Positions 9,608 to 14,770 of a DNA stretch of 21,568 nucleotides are shown in pieces. The position numbers were made by a program, and so were the translations under genes. Positions within the stretch are counted from its first letter, which is position 1. Each line of letters opens with the position of its first letter. The notes below the pieces were generated by a model. The model searched no databases and had not been told where the DNA came from. It was given only the letters and a program-made list of their open reading frames with translations. This stretch comes from a virus: IMG/VR virus record IMGVR_UViG_3300021371_000119, positions 1-21,568 of that record; one strand, 5' to 3'.

Positions 9608-10491
9608 TAGCGTATCAAAGTATGGAACGGCTGGTAGCTTTGATAGAAGTTCTTACCTTTAGGAGTACCAAAGAATGTATAGTCTCCTTGGTTACACTCA
9701 TATTCTAAAGCTGTAGAACGTGCAAGAGCTTCCTTCTGTTGTAGCATTTGGAACTGATTAGGATCACCAATGATTCTACTAGATACAATCGTAGCAGCTT
9801 TAGCAATAATAAATGATTGGATAGGAGTAGGGATACTCGGCCAATCAAAGTACCAAATAATATCAACGTATAATGTTTCGTCTGTCCAAACAAATGAATG
9901 AGCAGTCTTATCGTAAAGTTTGCCTTCACGATTAATACTGTCTCTATCCATGTTTTGTGTATAGGTAGAGTTTAAATCTATCTGAAGTATATTGTTAGCA
10001 ATAACTACTTCGTTGTTTGAATCTGGTGTAATAGGGTAATCGTATTCTTTATTGAAAGACCATCCTTCTGATTGTATTTCACGAGACACTTCTCTTAGGG
10101 TGTTGAGTGCAATCGCAACGTCCGGGTTGGTTTGTGATTCAACTGTAGTTTTAACAATTGATTGTGTTAAAGTTTGACTACTAACAGTTTGTGAGATATT
10201 GATAGTATAGTTATATGTAACAGGGTCTGTAGCTGGGGATACCTCTACACCTGCGACGGCAATAGATGTACCAACAGTTACATTGGGACCACCAATATAG
10301 GTACCGACTGGAATGTCAGCTGTTGTAGTAGTTAGAGTAGTACCGGAAATAGAACCAGTAAATTTAGAAACTTCATTTAAGATAAAAGTTTCATCAGTTG
10401 TAATGGTTGTAACAGGAGCCTGACCAACTGACGCCAGGATCTGATTAACAGCTTGTAGCTCAGTGTTGGAGCCAGTAGTAGGGAAGGCCAT
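9607..10491 (-). CDS. Tail tubular protein A (T7 gp11-like adaptor), with an extra Thr-rich insertion
   Basis: 294 aa from the ATG at 10491 (MAFPTTGSNTELQAVNQ). The same frame is open for 37 more codons into the capsid gene but only from a TTG and across the terminator, so that extension is rejected. Residues 11-30 (ELQAVNQILASVGQAPVTTI) match the T7 gp11 opening, and residues 131-150 (TLREVSREIQSEGWSFN) match the conserved helix ending in Q-S-x-GW-FN. Between them lies about 70 residues rich in Thr, Ser, Val and Gly (about 43-110), absent from T7 gp11 (196 aa). The protein forms the dodecameric ring joining portal to nozzle. It is preceded by the terminator after the capsid gene and has no clear Shine-Dalgarno. 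Family call is firm. Confidence 0.93.
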   Translation of the reverse strand: MAFPTTGSNTELQAVNQILASVGQAPVTTITTDETFILNEVSKFTGSISGTTLTTTTADIPVGTYIGGPNVTVGTSIAVAGVEVSPATDPVTYNYTINISQTVSSQTLTQSIVKTTVESQTNPDVAIALNTLREVSREIQSEGWSFNKEYDYPITPDSNNEVVIANNILQIDLNSTYTQNMDRDSINREGKLYDKTAHSFVWTDETLYVDIIWYFDWPSIPTPIQSFIIAKAATIVSSRIIGDPNQFQMLQQKEALARSTALEYECNQGDYTFFGTPKGKNFYQSYQPFHTLIR

Positions 10492-10518
10492 AATGAGTAT
10501 TATTCTCAATAAAGAATT

Positions 10519-10547
10519 AAAAAAAAGGAGCCCCCGAAAGGACTCCC
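10519..10547 (-). terminator. Intrinsic terminator after the capsid gene (T-phi-like position)
   Basis: On the minus strand, GGAGTCC pairs with GGGCTCC (7 bp, one G-T) around a short TTTCGG loop, and the stem is followed directly by eight T residues. It begins 15 bases after the major capsid stop codon and lies before gp11. T7 has its main terminator T-phi in the same place, where partial read-through sets a high capsid-to-tail ratio. The same function here is inference; the hairpin plus T-tract is seen directly. Confidence 0.9.
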
Positions 10548-10561
10548 ATGTATATAAAAAA

Positions 10562-11686
10562 TCAGAATGCAGAAGGAGCAGTAGCACCAACATACAGTTC
10601 AACGCTAGCAGCAGGGTTCAGGTAATCTGCACCGCAGGCTAAGCGCCCGAGCATCACATCGCCCTGATAAACCACACTTACATCTCCACTGGTGACTTGC
10701 ACCTGTGGACCAATTGCTTCGACCATACCGGCTGCTTCCTTCTGGAAGATCAAACCGCAGGACTTAGCGCCGACTTCAGCAGCAGTACCATAATCATTGT
10801 TGATACCGGTAGAAGCACCAGAGGCATCTTCCATGGTTTCAGCAACGAAAGAACCAGTATTACCGGGATCGGTTACACCAGTGGTTCCGCCGTAAGCAGT
10901 ACCGTACTTGCCCAAGAAAGGAATATTCATGGACTTGTAGATCTTGATACCAGCAATCTCGATGATGCCGTTACCGGACTGCAGAGCAGAGCCCTGAACG
11001 TCACGGTTCACAAGACCATTAGATCCAACTGCTTGGATCAATTCATAGTATTGACGTGGGTTCAATACGGCCACACGTCCGTCGCTAGAGACACCCTTCT
11101 CGTCAAGAGCAGCAGCTGCATCATAGAATGCTGACACCAGGTTAGCAGCAACATATGCATCAGAGTCATTGGTGGTAGAACCTACACGGATCTGTGTACC
11201 ACCTGGCTCAACATAACCAGTTGCAGTGATAGGTGATGCCTGACGTGCACCACGTGCAACAGCACGGAATGCAAGACGGTCATACTTCTCTGCCAATGCA
11301 TAACCGATCTTACGTGAGATCTCGCTACGCAGGTCATAATGAGAAAGTACCTCGTCCAATTCATAGACGAAAGCAGAACTGATCAACAGGTCATCAATGG
11401 TGATCGTCTTCTCAGCCACTGGAGGTGCACCATTGGTATCACCCAGGATGCTGTTACCAGGAGTATGGAACTCAGACTTGGTACGACCAGTGAAGATGAA
11501 CTGCAATGATTTGCCGTTCTTAAGTGTACGCTTCATGATCAAGTCACGAGCGATTGTGTTATTCTGGAAGCCTTTGAACATTTCGCCACTGAACAACTTA
11601 AGGTACAGTGCGCGCTTATCGCCAGCTAGATTAGCCTGACCCAGCTGAGTTAGCTGAGCAGGGTTTACAGTAGATTGAAAAGCCAT
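10562..11686 (-). CDS. Major capsid protein (T7 gp10-like, HK97 fold)
   Basis: 374 aa, close to T7 gp10A (345) and other cyanopodovirus capsid proteins. The N-terminus has AQLTQLGQANLAGDKRALYL then LFSGEM and a Phe/Thr/Asn segment, typical of this family. SLQFIFTGRT and IDDLLISSAFVYELDE follow, as in the gp10 group. It sits between the scaffold/photosynthesis cassette and gp11, with a strong terminator 15 bases after the stop. The start at 11686 is clear from homology, but the leader lacks a Shine-Dalgarno: the bases before ATG are a T/A-run preceded by two overlapping hairpins (separate entry). GC content is visibly higher than in the core-protein genes, as often seen for very highly expressed genes adapted to the host. 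I found no convincing equivalent of the T7 10A/10B frameshift. Confidence 0.96.
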   Translation of the reverse strand: MAFQSTVNPAQLTQLGQANLAGDKRALYLKLFSGEMFKGFQNNTIARDLIMKRTLKNGKSLQFIFTGRTKSEFHTPGNSILGDTNGAPPVAEKTITIDDLLISSAFVYELDEVLSHYDLRSEISRKIGYALAEKYDRLAFRAVARGARQASPITATGYVEPGGTQIRVGSTTNDSDAYVAANLVSAFYDAAAALDEKGVSSDGRVAVLNPRQYYELIQAVGSNGLVNRDVQGSALQSGNGIIEIAGIKIYKSMNIPFLGKYGTAYGGTTGVTDPGNTGSFVAETMEDASGASTGINNDYGTAAEVGAKSCGLIFQKEAAGMVEAIGPQVQVTSGDVSVVYQGDVMLGRLACGADYLNPAASVELYVGATAPSAF

Positions 11687-11695
11687 TTTTTTAAA

Positions 11696-11728
11696 GAGAG
11701 TTATTTTCGACTCTCTGAACGTTCAGAG
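11696..11728 (-). promoter_or_regulatory. Two overlapping hairpins in the leader of the capsid gene
   Basis: On the minus strand a perfect 16-base palindrome, CTCTGAACGTTCAGAG (11728-11713), is followed by GAGAGT...ACTCTC (11715-11696), a 6 bp stem with an eight-base A-rich loop. They share bases 11713-11715, so they compete if both are fully formed. The second stem ends nine bases before the capsid ATG. No Shine-Dalgarno is present. Possible roles are mRNA stabilisation, a ribosome standby site, or a protein-binding operator. Structure is seen; role is inferred. Confidence 0.55.
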
Positions 11729-11801
11729 TTATTTAATTTTATTGTGGTCTGTCCCACCGTCTAGACGGCAAAGGGTATCCGCGTACGGGCCAATGCCAAT
11801 A

Positions 11802-11847
11802 GTGAAGCCGGGACTTGAACCCGGCAGTAAGCCTATTTCTTATTCAC
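11802..11847 (-). other. tRNA T-arm-like minihelix downstream of the short peptide ORF
   Basis: GCCGGG-TTCAAGT-CCCGGC (11825-11807) is a 6 bp stem with a 7-base loop that fits the tRNA T-loop consensus (TTCRANN). Flanking GTGAA (11847-11843) and TTCAC (11806-11802) can pair and stack on it like an acceptor stem. D and anticodon arms are absent, so this is not a complete tRNA. The 5' strand overlaps the end of the 19-codon ORF. It could be a tRNA relic, an attachment-site core, or an RNase P/RNase Z processing signal. Confidence 0.5.
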
Positions 11848-11892
11848 AGTTTTGTTGTACTTGTTGCCGCGATAAGTGAGAGTAACAGTCAT
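11833..11892 (-). CDS. 19-residue peptide ORF controlled by the upstream glutamine-riboswitch-like RNA (DUF4278-like)
   Basis: ATG at 11892, stop TAG at 11833, encoding a 19 aa basic peptide that begins MTVTLTYRGNKY. The LTYRG-x-Y core resembles the start of DUF4278, a small family common in cyanobacteria and their phages. It lies 15 bases after the pseudoknot strand of the RNA motif at 11908-11957, the position in which short ORFs are found next to Downstream-peptide RNAs. A weak GGA lies eight bases before the ATG. Its function is not known. Short length alone would be poor evidence; the riboswitch context and the familiar motif make it credible. The coding end forms part of a T-arm-like minihelix. 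Confidence 0.6.
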   Translation of the reverse strand: MTVTLTYRGNKYNKTVNKK

Positions 11893-11907
11893 TGTTAATT
11901 CCAATTA

Positions 11908-11957
11908 CCTAGCCCCCGTTCCATGACTAGGCGGCCTGCGTCCTAATGGATGAACGT
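11908..11957 (-). ncRNA. Downstream-peptide-type RNA (glutamine riboswitch class)
   Basis: Minus-strand elements in order: CGTTC(A), TCC-ATTA-GGA hairpin, CGCAGG, a loop with CCTAG, CATGGAACG closing on the first CGTTC, then GGGGCTAGG. CGTTC/GAACG gives the closing stem of a three-way junction, and CCTAG in the loop pairs with the downstream CTAGG (5 bp plus a possible G-U) as a pseudoknot. This order and spacing are those of the Downstream-peptide motif, which with glnA RNA forms the glutamine riboswitch family of cyanobacteria and cyanophages. A short peptide ORF follows, as expected. The third stem has one non-Watson-Crick position (CAGG against CATG). Expected action is control of translation of the downstream peptide by intracellular glutamine. 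Assignment is from recalled consensus, not a covariance search. Confidence 0.75.
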
Positions 11958-11964
11958 AAGTACG

Positions 11965-12075
11965 TTATTTGTTGTTGTATCCACGTAGGAATTCGATTTG
12001 TTCGTTACGTTTCTTGATGTTTTTTACAATTTCTGTAAGTGGATGTTTTGTTTCCTTTTTCTTTTTATCAGGCAT
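11965..12075 (-). CDS. Small basic hypothetical protein (36 aa)
   Basis: ATG at 12075, five bases after the psbA stop codon, ending TAA at 11965. The 36 residues begin MPDKKKKETKHPLTEIV and end in GYNNK. The N-terminus is Lys-rich, the rest is an amphipathic helix-like stretch (LTEIVKNIKKRNEQIEFLR). There is no recognised family. Tight placement after psbA suggests co-transcription. The stop lies just before the riboswitch-like RNA, so translation of this ORF brings ribosomes close to that fold. There is a weak GGAT 10 bases before the ATG and no strong ribosome site. Moderate confidence that it is translated. Confidence 0.55.
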   Translation of the reverse strand: MPDKKKKETKHPLTEIVKNIKKRNEQIEFLRGYNNK

Positions 12076-12080
12076 AATTA

Positions 12081-13160
12081 TTATCCAATAGATGGTGCAG
12101 TCAGTGCTACCTCAGTGGTAGACGCTGCTGCTAGATCAAGTGGGAAGTTGTGAGCATTACGCTCATGCATTACTTCCATTCCAAGTCCCGCACGGTTAAG
12201 AATATCAGCCCAAGTAGGGACAATGTGGTTCCCGTTATCGACAATGGATTGATTAAAGTTGAATCCGTTAAGGTTGAAAGCCATAGTGCTAACACCCAGG
12301 CTAGTGAACCAAATGCCAAGCACAGGCCATGCAGCCAAGAAAAAGTGGAGACTACGTGAGTTATTAAATGATGCATATTGAAAGATCAATCGTCCGAAGT
12401 AACCGTGTGCGGCTACGATGTTGTACGTCTCTTCTTCTTGTCCAAACTTATACCCATAGTTCTGAGATACCGTTTCGGTCGTCTCCCTAACCAAGGAACT
12501 GGTGACAAGAGAGCCATGCATAGCACTGAACAAAGCCCCACCAAATACGCCGGCAACGCCAAGCATATGAAAAGGGTGCATAAGGATATTATGCTCAGCT
12601 TGGAAGACGAGCATGTAATTAAAGGTCCCTGAAATGCCAAGAGGCATTGCATCTGAAAAAGAACCTTGTCCAAATGGATAGACAAGGAAGACTGCCGACG
12701 CTGCGGCAACTGGTGCGGAGTATGCGACAAAGATCCAGGGCCTCATTCCAAGGCGATAACTAAGTTCCCACTCTCTTCCCATATATGAGTACACACCAAT
12801 GAGGAAGTGGAAGATGACAAGTTGGAAAGGTCCACCGTTATAGAGCCACTCATCAAGAGTTGCCGCTTCCCAGATGGGGTAGAAATGTAGACCAATGGCG
12901 TTTGAAGATGGGACGACTGCTCCGGAGATGATGTTATTTCCATAGAGTAATGATCCTGCGACAGGTTCTCTGATTCCATCGATATCTACTGGTGGTGCGC
13001 CAACGAAGGCAATAATGAAACAAGTGGTAGCTGCTAGCAGCGTGGGAATCATTAGGATTCCAAACCAACCGACATAGAGACGGTTGTTAGTAGAGGTAAC
13101 CCAATTACAAAAGGCTTCCCAGTTATTTAGTTTTTGTGGTCTTGAAAGTACAGCGGTCAT
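12081..13160 (-). CDS. psbA: Photosystem II D1 protein
   Basis: 359 aa, full length, colinear with cyanobacterial D1. Key residues are in place: TyrZ Tyr161, Asp170, Glu189, His190, His198 (P680), His215 and, at the C-terminus, His332, Glu333, His337, Asp342 and Ala344, after which the precursor is cut. All five membrane segments are present. Residue 130 is Glu, as in the high-light D1:2 form. The protein replaces photodamaged host D1 in the thylakoid membrane so that light-driven energy lasts through infection. It lies with hli in a host-derived cassette between scaffold and capsid genes, so it should be expressed with late structural genes. It is flanked by two T-arm-like minihelices. No Shine-Dalgarno precedes the ATG at 13160. 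Identity is certain. Confidence 0.99.
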   Translation of the reverse strand: MTAVLSRPQKLNNWEAFCNWVTSTNNRLYVGWFGILMIPTLLAATTCFIIAFVGAPPVDIDGIREPVAGSLLYGNNIISGAVVPSSNAIGLHFYPIWEAATLDEWLYNGGPFQLVIFHFLIGVYSYMGREWELSYRLGMRPWIFVAYSAPVAAASAVFLVYPFGQGSFSDAMPLGISGTFNYMLVFQAEHNILMHPFHMLGVAGVFGGALFSAMHGSLVTSSLVRETTETVSQNYGYKFGQEEETYNIVAAHGYFGRLIFQYASFNNSRSLHFFLAAWPVLGIWFTSLGVSTMAFNLNGFNFNQSIVDNGNHIVPTWADILNRAGLGMEVMHERNAHNFPLDLAAASTTEVALTAPSIG

Positions 13161-13227
13161 TAAAGTAATAGTTCATGGTTGGGTAAGTAAGATTAAGTAA
13201 GACCAGTTTTAAGCCTTGGCTGGCTAG

Positions 13228-13269
13228 AGCTAGGGGAGGAATTGCACCTCCCGTTAAATCTATTTAGCT
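13228..13269 (-). other. Second T-arm-like minihelix, between the small-protein genes and psbA
   Basis: GGGAGG-TGCAATT-CCTCCC (13252-13234) is a 6 bp stem with a 7-base loop. AGCTA (13269-13265) and TAGCT (13232-13228) can pair outside it, with 12 bases between the 5' strand and the hairpin. No T-tract follows, so it is a poor intrinsic terminator. It overlaps the stop codon of the upstream 49-codon gene. The architecture echoes the element at 11802-11847 on the other side of psbA. The rest of the 107-base gap before psbA shows a duplicated CTTACTTA but no promoter I can defend. Confidence 0.45.
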
Positions 13270-13417
13270 ATTTTTTCTTAGCAGTTTTAGCTGAGCGTTT
13301 AAAGTTTGCTTTTGTAGGAGCACCTGCAGATCCAGGCTTCCTCATCTTTTCTCCACTGCCTGCAGCAATACGTTTGCGCTTGGCGTGGATGTTTGTATAG
13401 AGACCGGGTTTAGCCAT
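13268..13417 (-). CDS. Small basic conserved phage protein (DUF5872-like)
   Basis: 49 aa from the ATG at 13417, ending TAG at 13268. The sequence starts MAKPGLYTNIHAKRKRI, continues AAGSGEKMRKPGS, and ends in a Lys/Ala tail (KTAKKK). The NIHAKRKRI...GSGE-MRKPG pattern is one I recognise from small basic proteins that recur in phages and bacteria (DUF5872-type, from memory). It contains about 14 Lys/Arg residues, so nucleic-acid binding is possible, but the function is unknown. Its start overlaps the stop of the 21-codon gene by eight bases. It is the last gene before the psbA leader. Confidence 0.78.
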   Translation of the reverse strand: MAKPGLYTNIHAKRKRIAAGSGEKMRKPGSAGAPTKANFKRSAKTAKKK

Positions 13418-13475
13418 TACTTTTTTTAGGGGGACGACCTTTCTTTGTACCGTATGTTCCTTTGCCTTGTGGCAT
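13410..13475 (-). CDS. Very small basic protein (21 aa)
   Basis: ATG at 13475 overlaps the stop of hli (TAATG), and its own end overlaps the next gene by eight bases. The 21 residues run MPQGKGTYGTKKGRPPKK and end SNG. GRPPKK is an AT-hook-like core, which could bind AT-rich DNA minor grooves, although such short segments also occur by chance. I recall similar tiny proteins in other cyanophages. Tight stop/start coupling on both sides is the main evidence that it is translated. There is no recognised function. Confidence 0.62.
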   Translation of the reverse strand: MPQGKGTYGTKKGRPPKKSNG

Positions 13476-13645
13476 TACCAAACTCCAGGGATAATTTGAC
13501 CAGTCAGTGCATAAGCACCTAGTGCTGCCATGACACCTAGCATTGCAAGGCGACCATTAAGCAGCTCAGCTTTTTCGTTGTGAGTCACAGTGATTTCTTC
13601 CATATACATGCGGGGTTCAGTTGGCCAGATCTGTGTATCGTTCAT
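13475..13645 (-). CDS. hli: High light-inducible protein (Hli/Scp)
   Basis: 56 aa with one membrane helix (residues about 34-54) carrying the chlorophyll-binding signature: EKAELLNGRLAMLGV, in which the E-x-x-N-GR-AM-G pattern supplies the Glu and Asn/Arg ligands found in the Lhc/ELIP family. Hli proteins bind chlorophyll and carotenoid in thylakoids, quench excess energy and help photosystem II repair, so the gene partners psbA. The ATG at 13645 shares its A with the last base of the preceding porin-like gene's TGA (TGATG), and its own stop overlaps the start of the 21-codon gene. The N-terminal 20 residues (DTQIWPTEPRMY) are phage-like and soluble. Identity is very strong from the motif. 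Confidence 0.95.
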   Translation of the reverse strand: MNDTQIWPTEPRMYMEEITVTHNEKAELLNGRLAMLGVMAALGAYALTGQIIPGVW

Positions 13646-13986
13646 CAGAAGTTGTACTTCAAACCTGCTTTAGTTCCATAGCCATTGGTGTCACCAGTGA
13701 GAAATGAGAACTCACCGTAGACTGAAAGTGCTTCGTTAATTCCATATGAACCACCTGCTTTACCTGAGAGTTCTACGTCACCATCTTCACCATCGGGTGC
13801 CAACAGTGCAGGACCACCTTGGACATACCAGTTAGCACCTTCGTAACCAACGTGTACATCTGTCACTGAGCCAGAGTAATCAGAGCCAACAAAACCAGAG
13901 TTGGTTTCTACATTGGCGTAAGGTCCAGCCAGTACTGGGTTTGCAGCCAACAAAGTGGCAGGGAGGAGTGCAATAATTTTTTTCAT
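13645..13986 (-). CDS. Secreted small beta-barrel (porin/OmpX-like) protein
   Basis: 113 aa. Residues 1-20 form a signal peptide: Lys-Lys, a hydrophobic core (IIALLPATLLA) and an Ala-x-Ala site (VLA before GPYANVE). The mature part of about 93 residues alternates polar and hydrophobic positions in about six strands (for example VTDVHVGYEG, WYVQGGPALL, LSVYGEFSF, GTKAGLKYNF) and ends in aromatic-rich YNF, the C-terminal phenylalanine signal recognised by the BAM outer-membrane machinery. It is shorter than eight-stranded OmpX/OmpA barrels, so it may be six-stranded or oligomeric. It sits between scaffold and hli and is translationally coupled to hli. A role in the infected cell's outer membrane (permeability, adsorption block or lysis) is inference; the function is unknown. 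Confidence 0.72.
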   Translation of the reverse strand: MKKIIALLPATLLAANPVLAGPYANVETNSGFVGSDYSGSVTDVHVGYEGANWYVQGGPALLAPDGEDGDVELSGKAGGSYGINEALSVYGEFSFLTGDTNGYGTKAGLKYNF

Positions 13987-14008
13987 TGTAATAGTTAAGG
14001 TTAATAAT

Positions 14009-14764
14009 TTAGAAATTTACGTTTGAACTTTCAAGCTTGGCCATGATCTCTTGGCGGTAAGCAGGATCGCGGTCATAACGTGGGTCTTGCATGGCTGCAA
14101 CAACTTCAGCTTGACTTTTGAATCCTTTTGCAGTTTCGGTTGGAGCCTTACCTTGAACAAGCTTGCCCTCTACTCCAACCGATTCACCATACTTATATGA
14201 TAGTGCTTGCATTGCAAAAAATGCAGCATTCCTATTACCAGATTCCATAACAGAATCATACATATCAATCTCTGCATCGGCAATATTATCAATTGCCCAC
14301 TTCATCATGTCACTGTATCTCTCTTCACCACCAATTGAATCTACCAGAGTGGCTGCATCCTTTTCTGAGATTTCATCTTGTGGTTTAGAATTTCTATAAT
14401 CTAAATACATCTTCGCAAGATCAGTCGGATTTGATTCCGATAGTTCTTTTAAAATATCTTCAGAAAATTCTTCTCCTTTAGATTCATCCCAAAGTCTGTC
14501 GAACAGTGAACTGTCAGTTGATTCTTCTTCTTCTGTTTCTTCTGTTTCTTTTTCGGCAACTTCACTTGATTCAGAGTTGTCACCTAGTTTTTTTTGTAGT
14601 TCAATATATGCTGCTTCTAATTCTTCAGCATTCTTGTACTTACCAGCCAGCATAGTCTCCTGGTCATTGGCCATTTCCTCGCCAATAGCTAGTGACTCTT
14701 GCTCGTCTGCATTTAATTCTCCCTGAGCATTTTCTTCAGGAAGCATTGACATTACTTCTGCCAT
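14009..14764 (-). CDS. Capsid assembly scaffold protein (T7 gp9-like)
   Basis: 251 aa (T7 gp9 is 307), very acidic. Residues 1-90 are dominated by Glu and Asp with a nearly pure Glu/Thr tract (about 67-80). The middle is helical with SDMMKWAIDNIADAEIDMYD, and the C-terminal 40 residues are more basic with SQAEVVAAMQDPRYD and DPAYRQEIMAKL, the conserved tail that in gp9 scaffolds contacts the capsid protein. FKSQAEvv-AM-DPRYd-DpaYr is characteristic of this family. The gene follows portal by a six-base gap, as in T7, but is separated from the capsid gene by the photosynthesis cassette. The protein directs procapsid assembly and is lost before packaging. Confidence 0.92.
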   Translation of the reverse strand: MAEVMSMLPEENAQGELNADEQESLAIGEEMANDQETMLAGKYKNAEELEAAYIELQKKLGDNSESSEVAEKETEETEEEESTDSSLFDRLWDESKGEEFSEDILKELSESNPTDLAKMYLDYRNSKPQDEISEKDAATLVDSIGGEERYSDMMKWAIDNIADAEIDMYDSVMESGNRNAAFFAMQALSYKYGESVGVEGKLVQGKAPTETAKGFKSQAEVVAAMQDPRYDRDPAYRQEIMAKLESSNVNF

Positions 14765-14770
14765 TTATAA

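Noticed and set aside
10492-10602. 37-codon upstream extension of the gp11 frame into the capsid gene, which could suggest a capsid-gp11 frameshift fusion like T7 gp10B.
   Set aside because: It begins at a TTG, crosses the terminator hairpin, has no slippery heptamer near the capsid stop, and the family N-terminus begins at the ATG at 10491.
11802-11880. A full tRNA gene around the T-arm-like hairpin.
   Set aside because: No D arm, anticodon arm or 7 bp acceptor stem can be built from the preceding 50 bases, which are taken up by the peptide ORF.
12150-12979. Several open frames of 68-105 codons on both strands within psbA.
   Set aside because: They are shadows of the strongly conserved psbA coding sequence, with compositions unlike real proteins.
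13120-13174. A 17-codon ORF overlapping the start of psbA out of frame.
   Set aside because: No ribosome site, no recognisable sequence, and its length is expected by chance.
13228-13252. Hairpin before psbA as an intrinsic terminator.
   Set aside because: The stem is followed by CTAGCTC rather than a T-run on the minus strand; on the plus strand no gene would need it.
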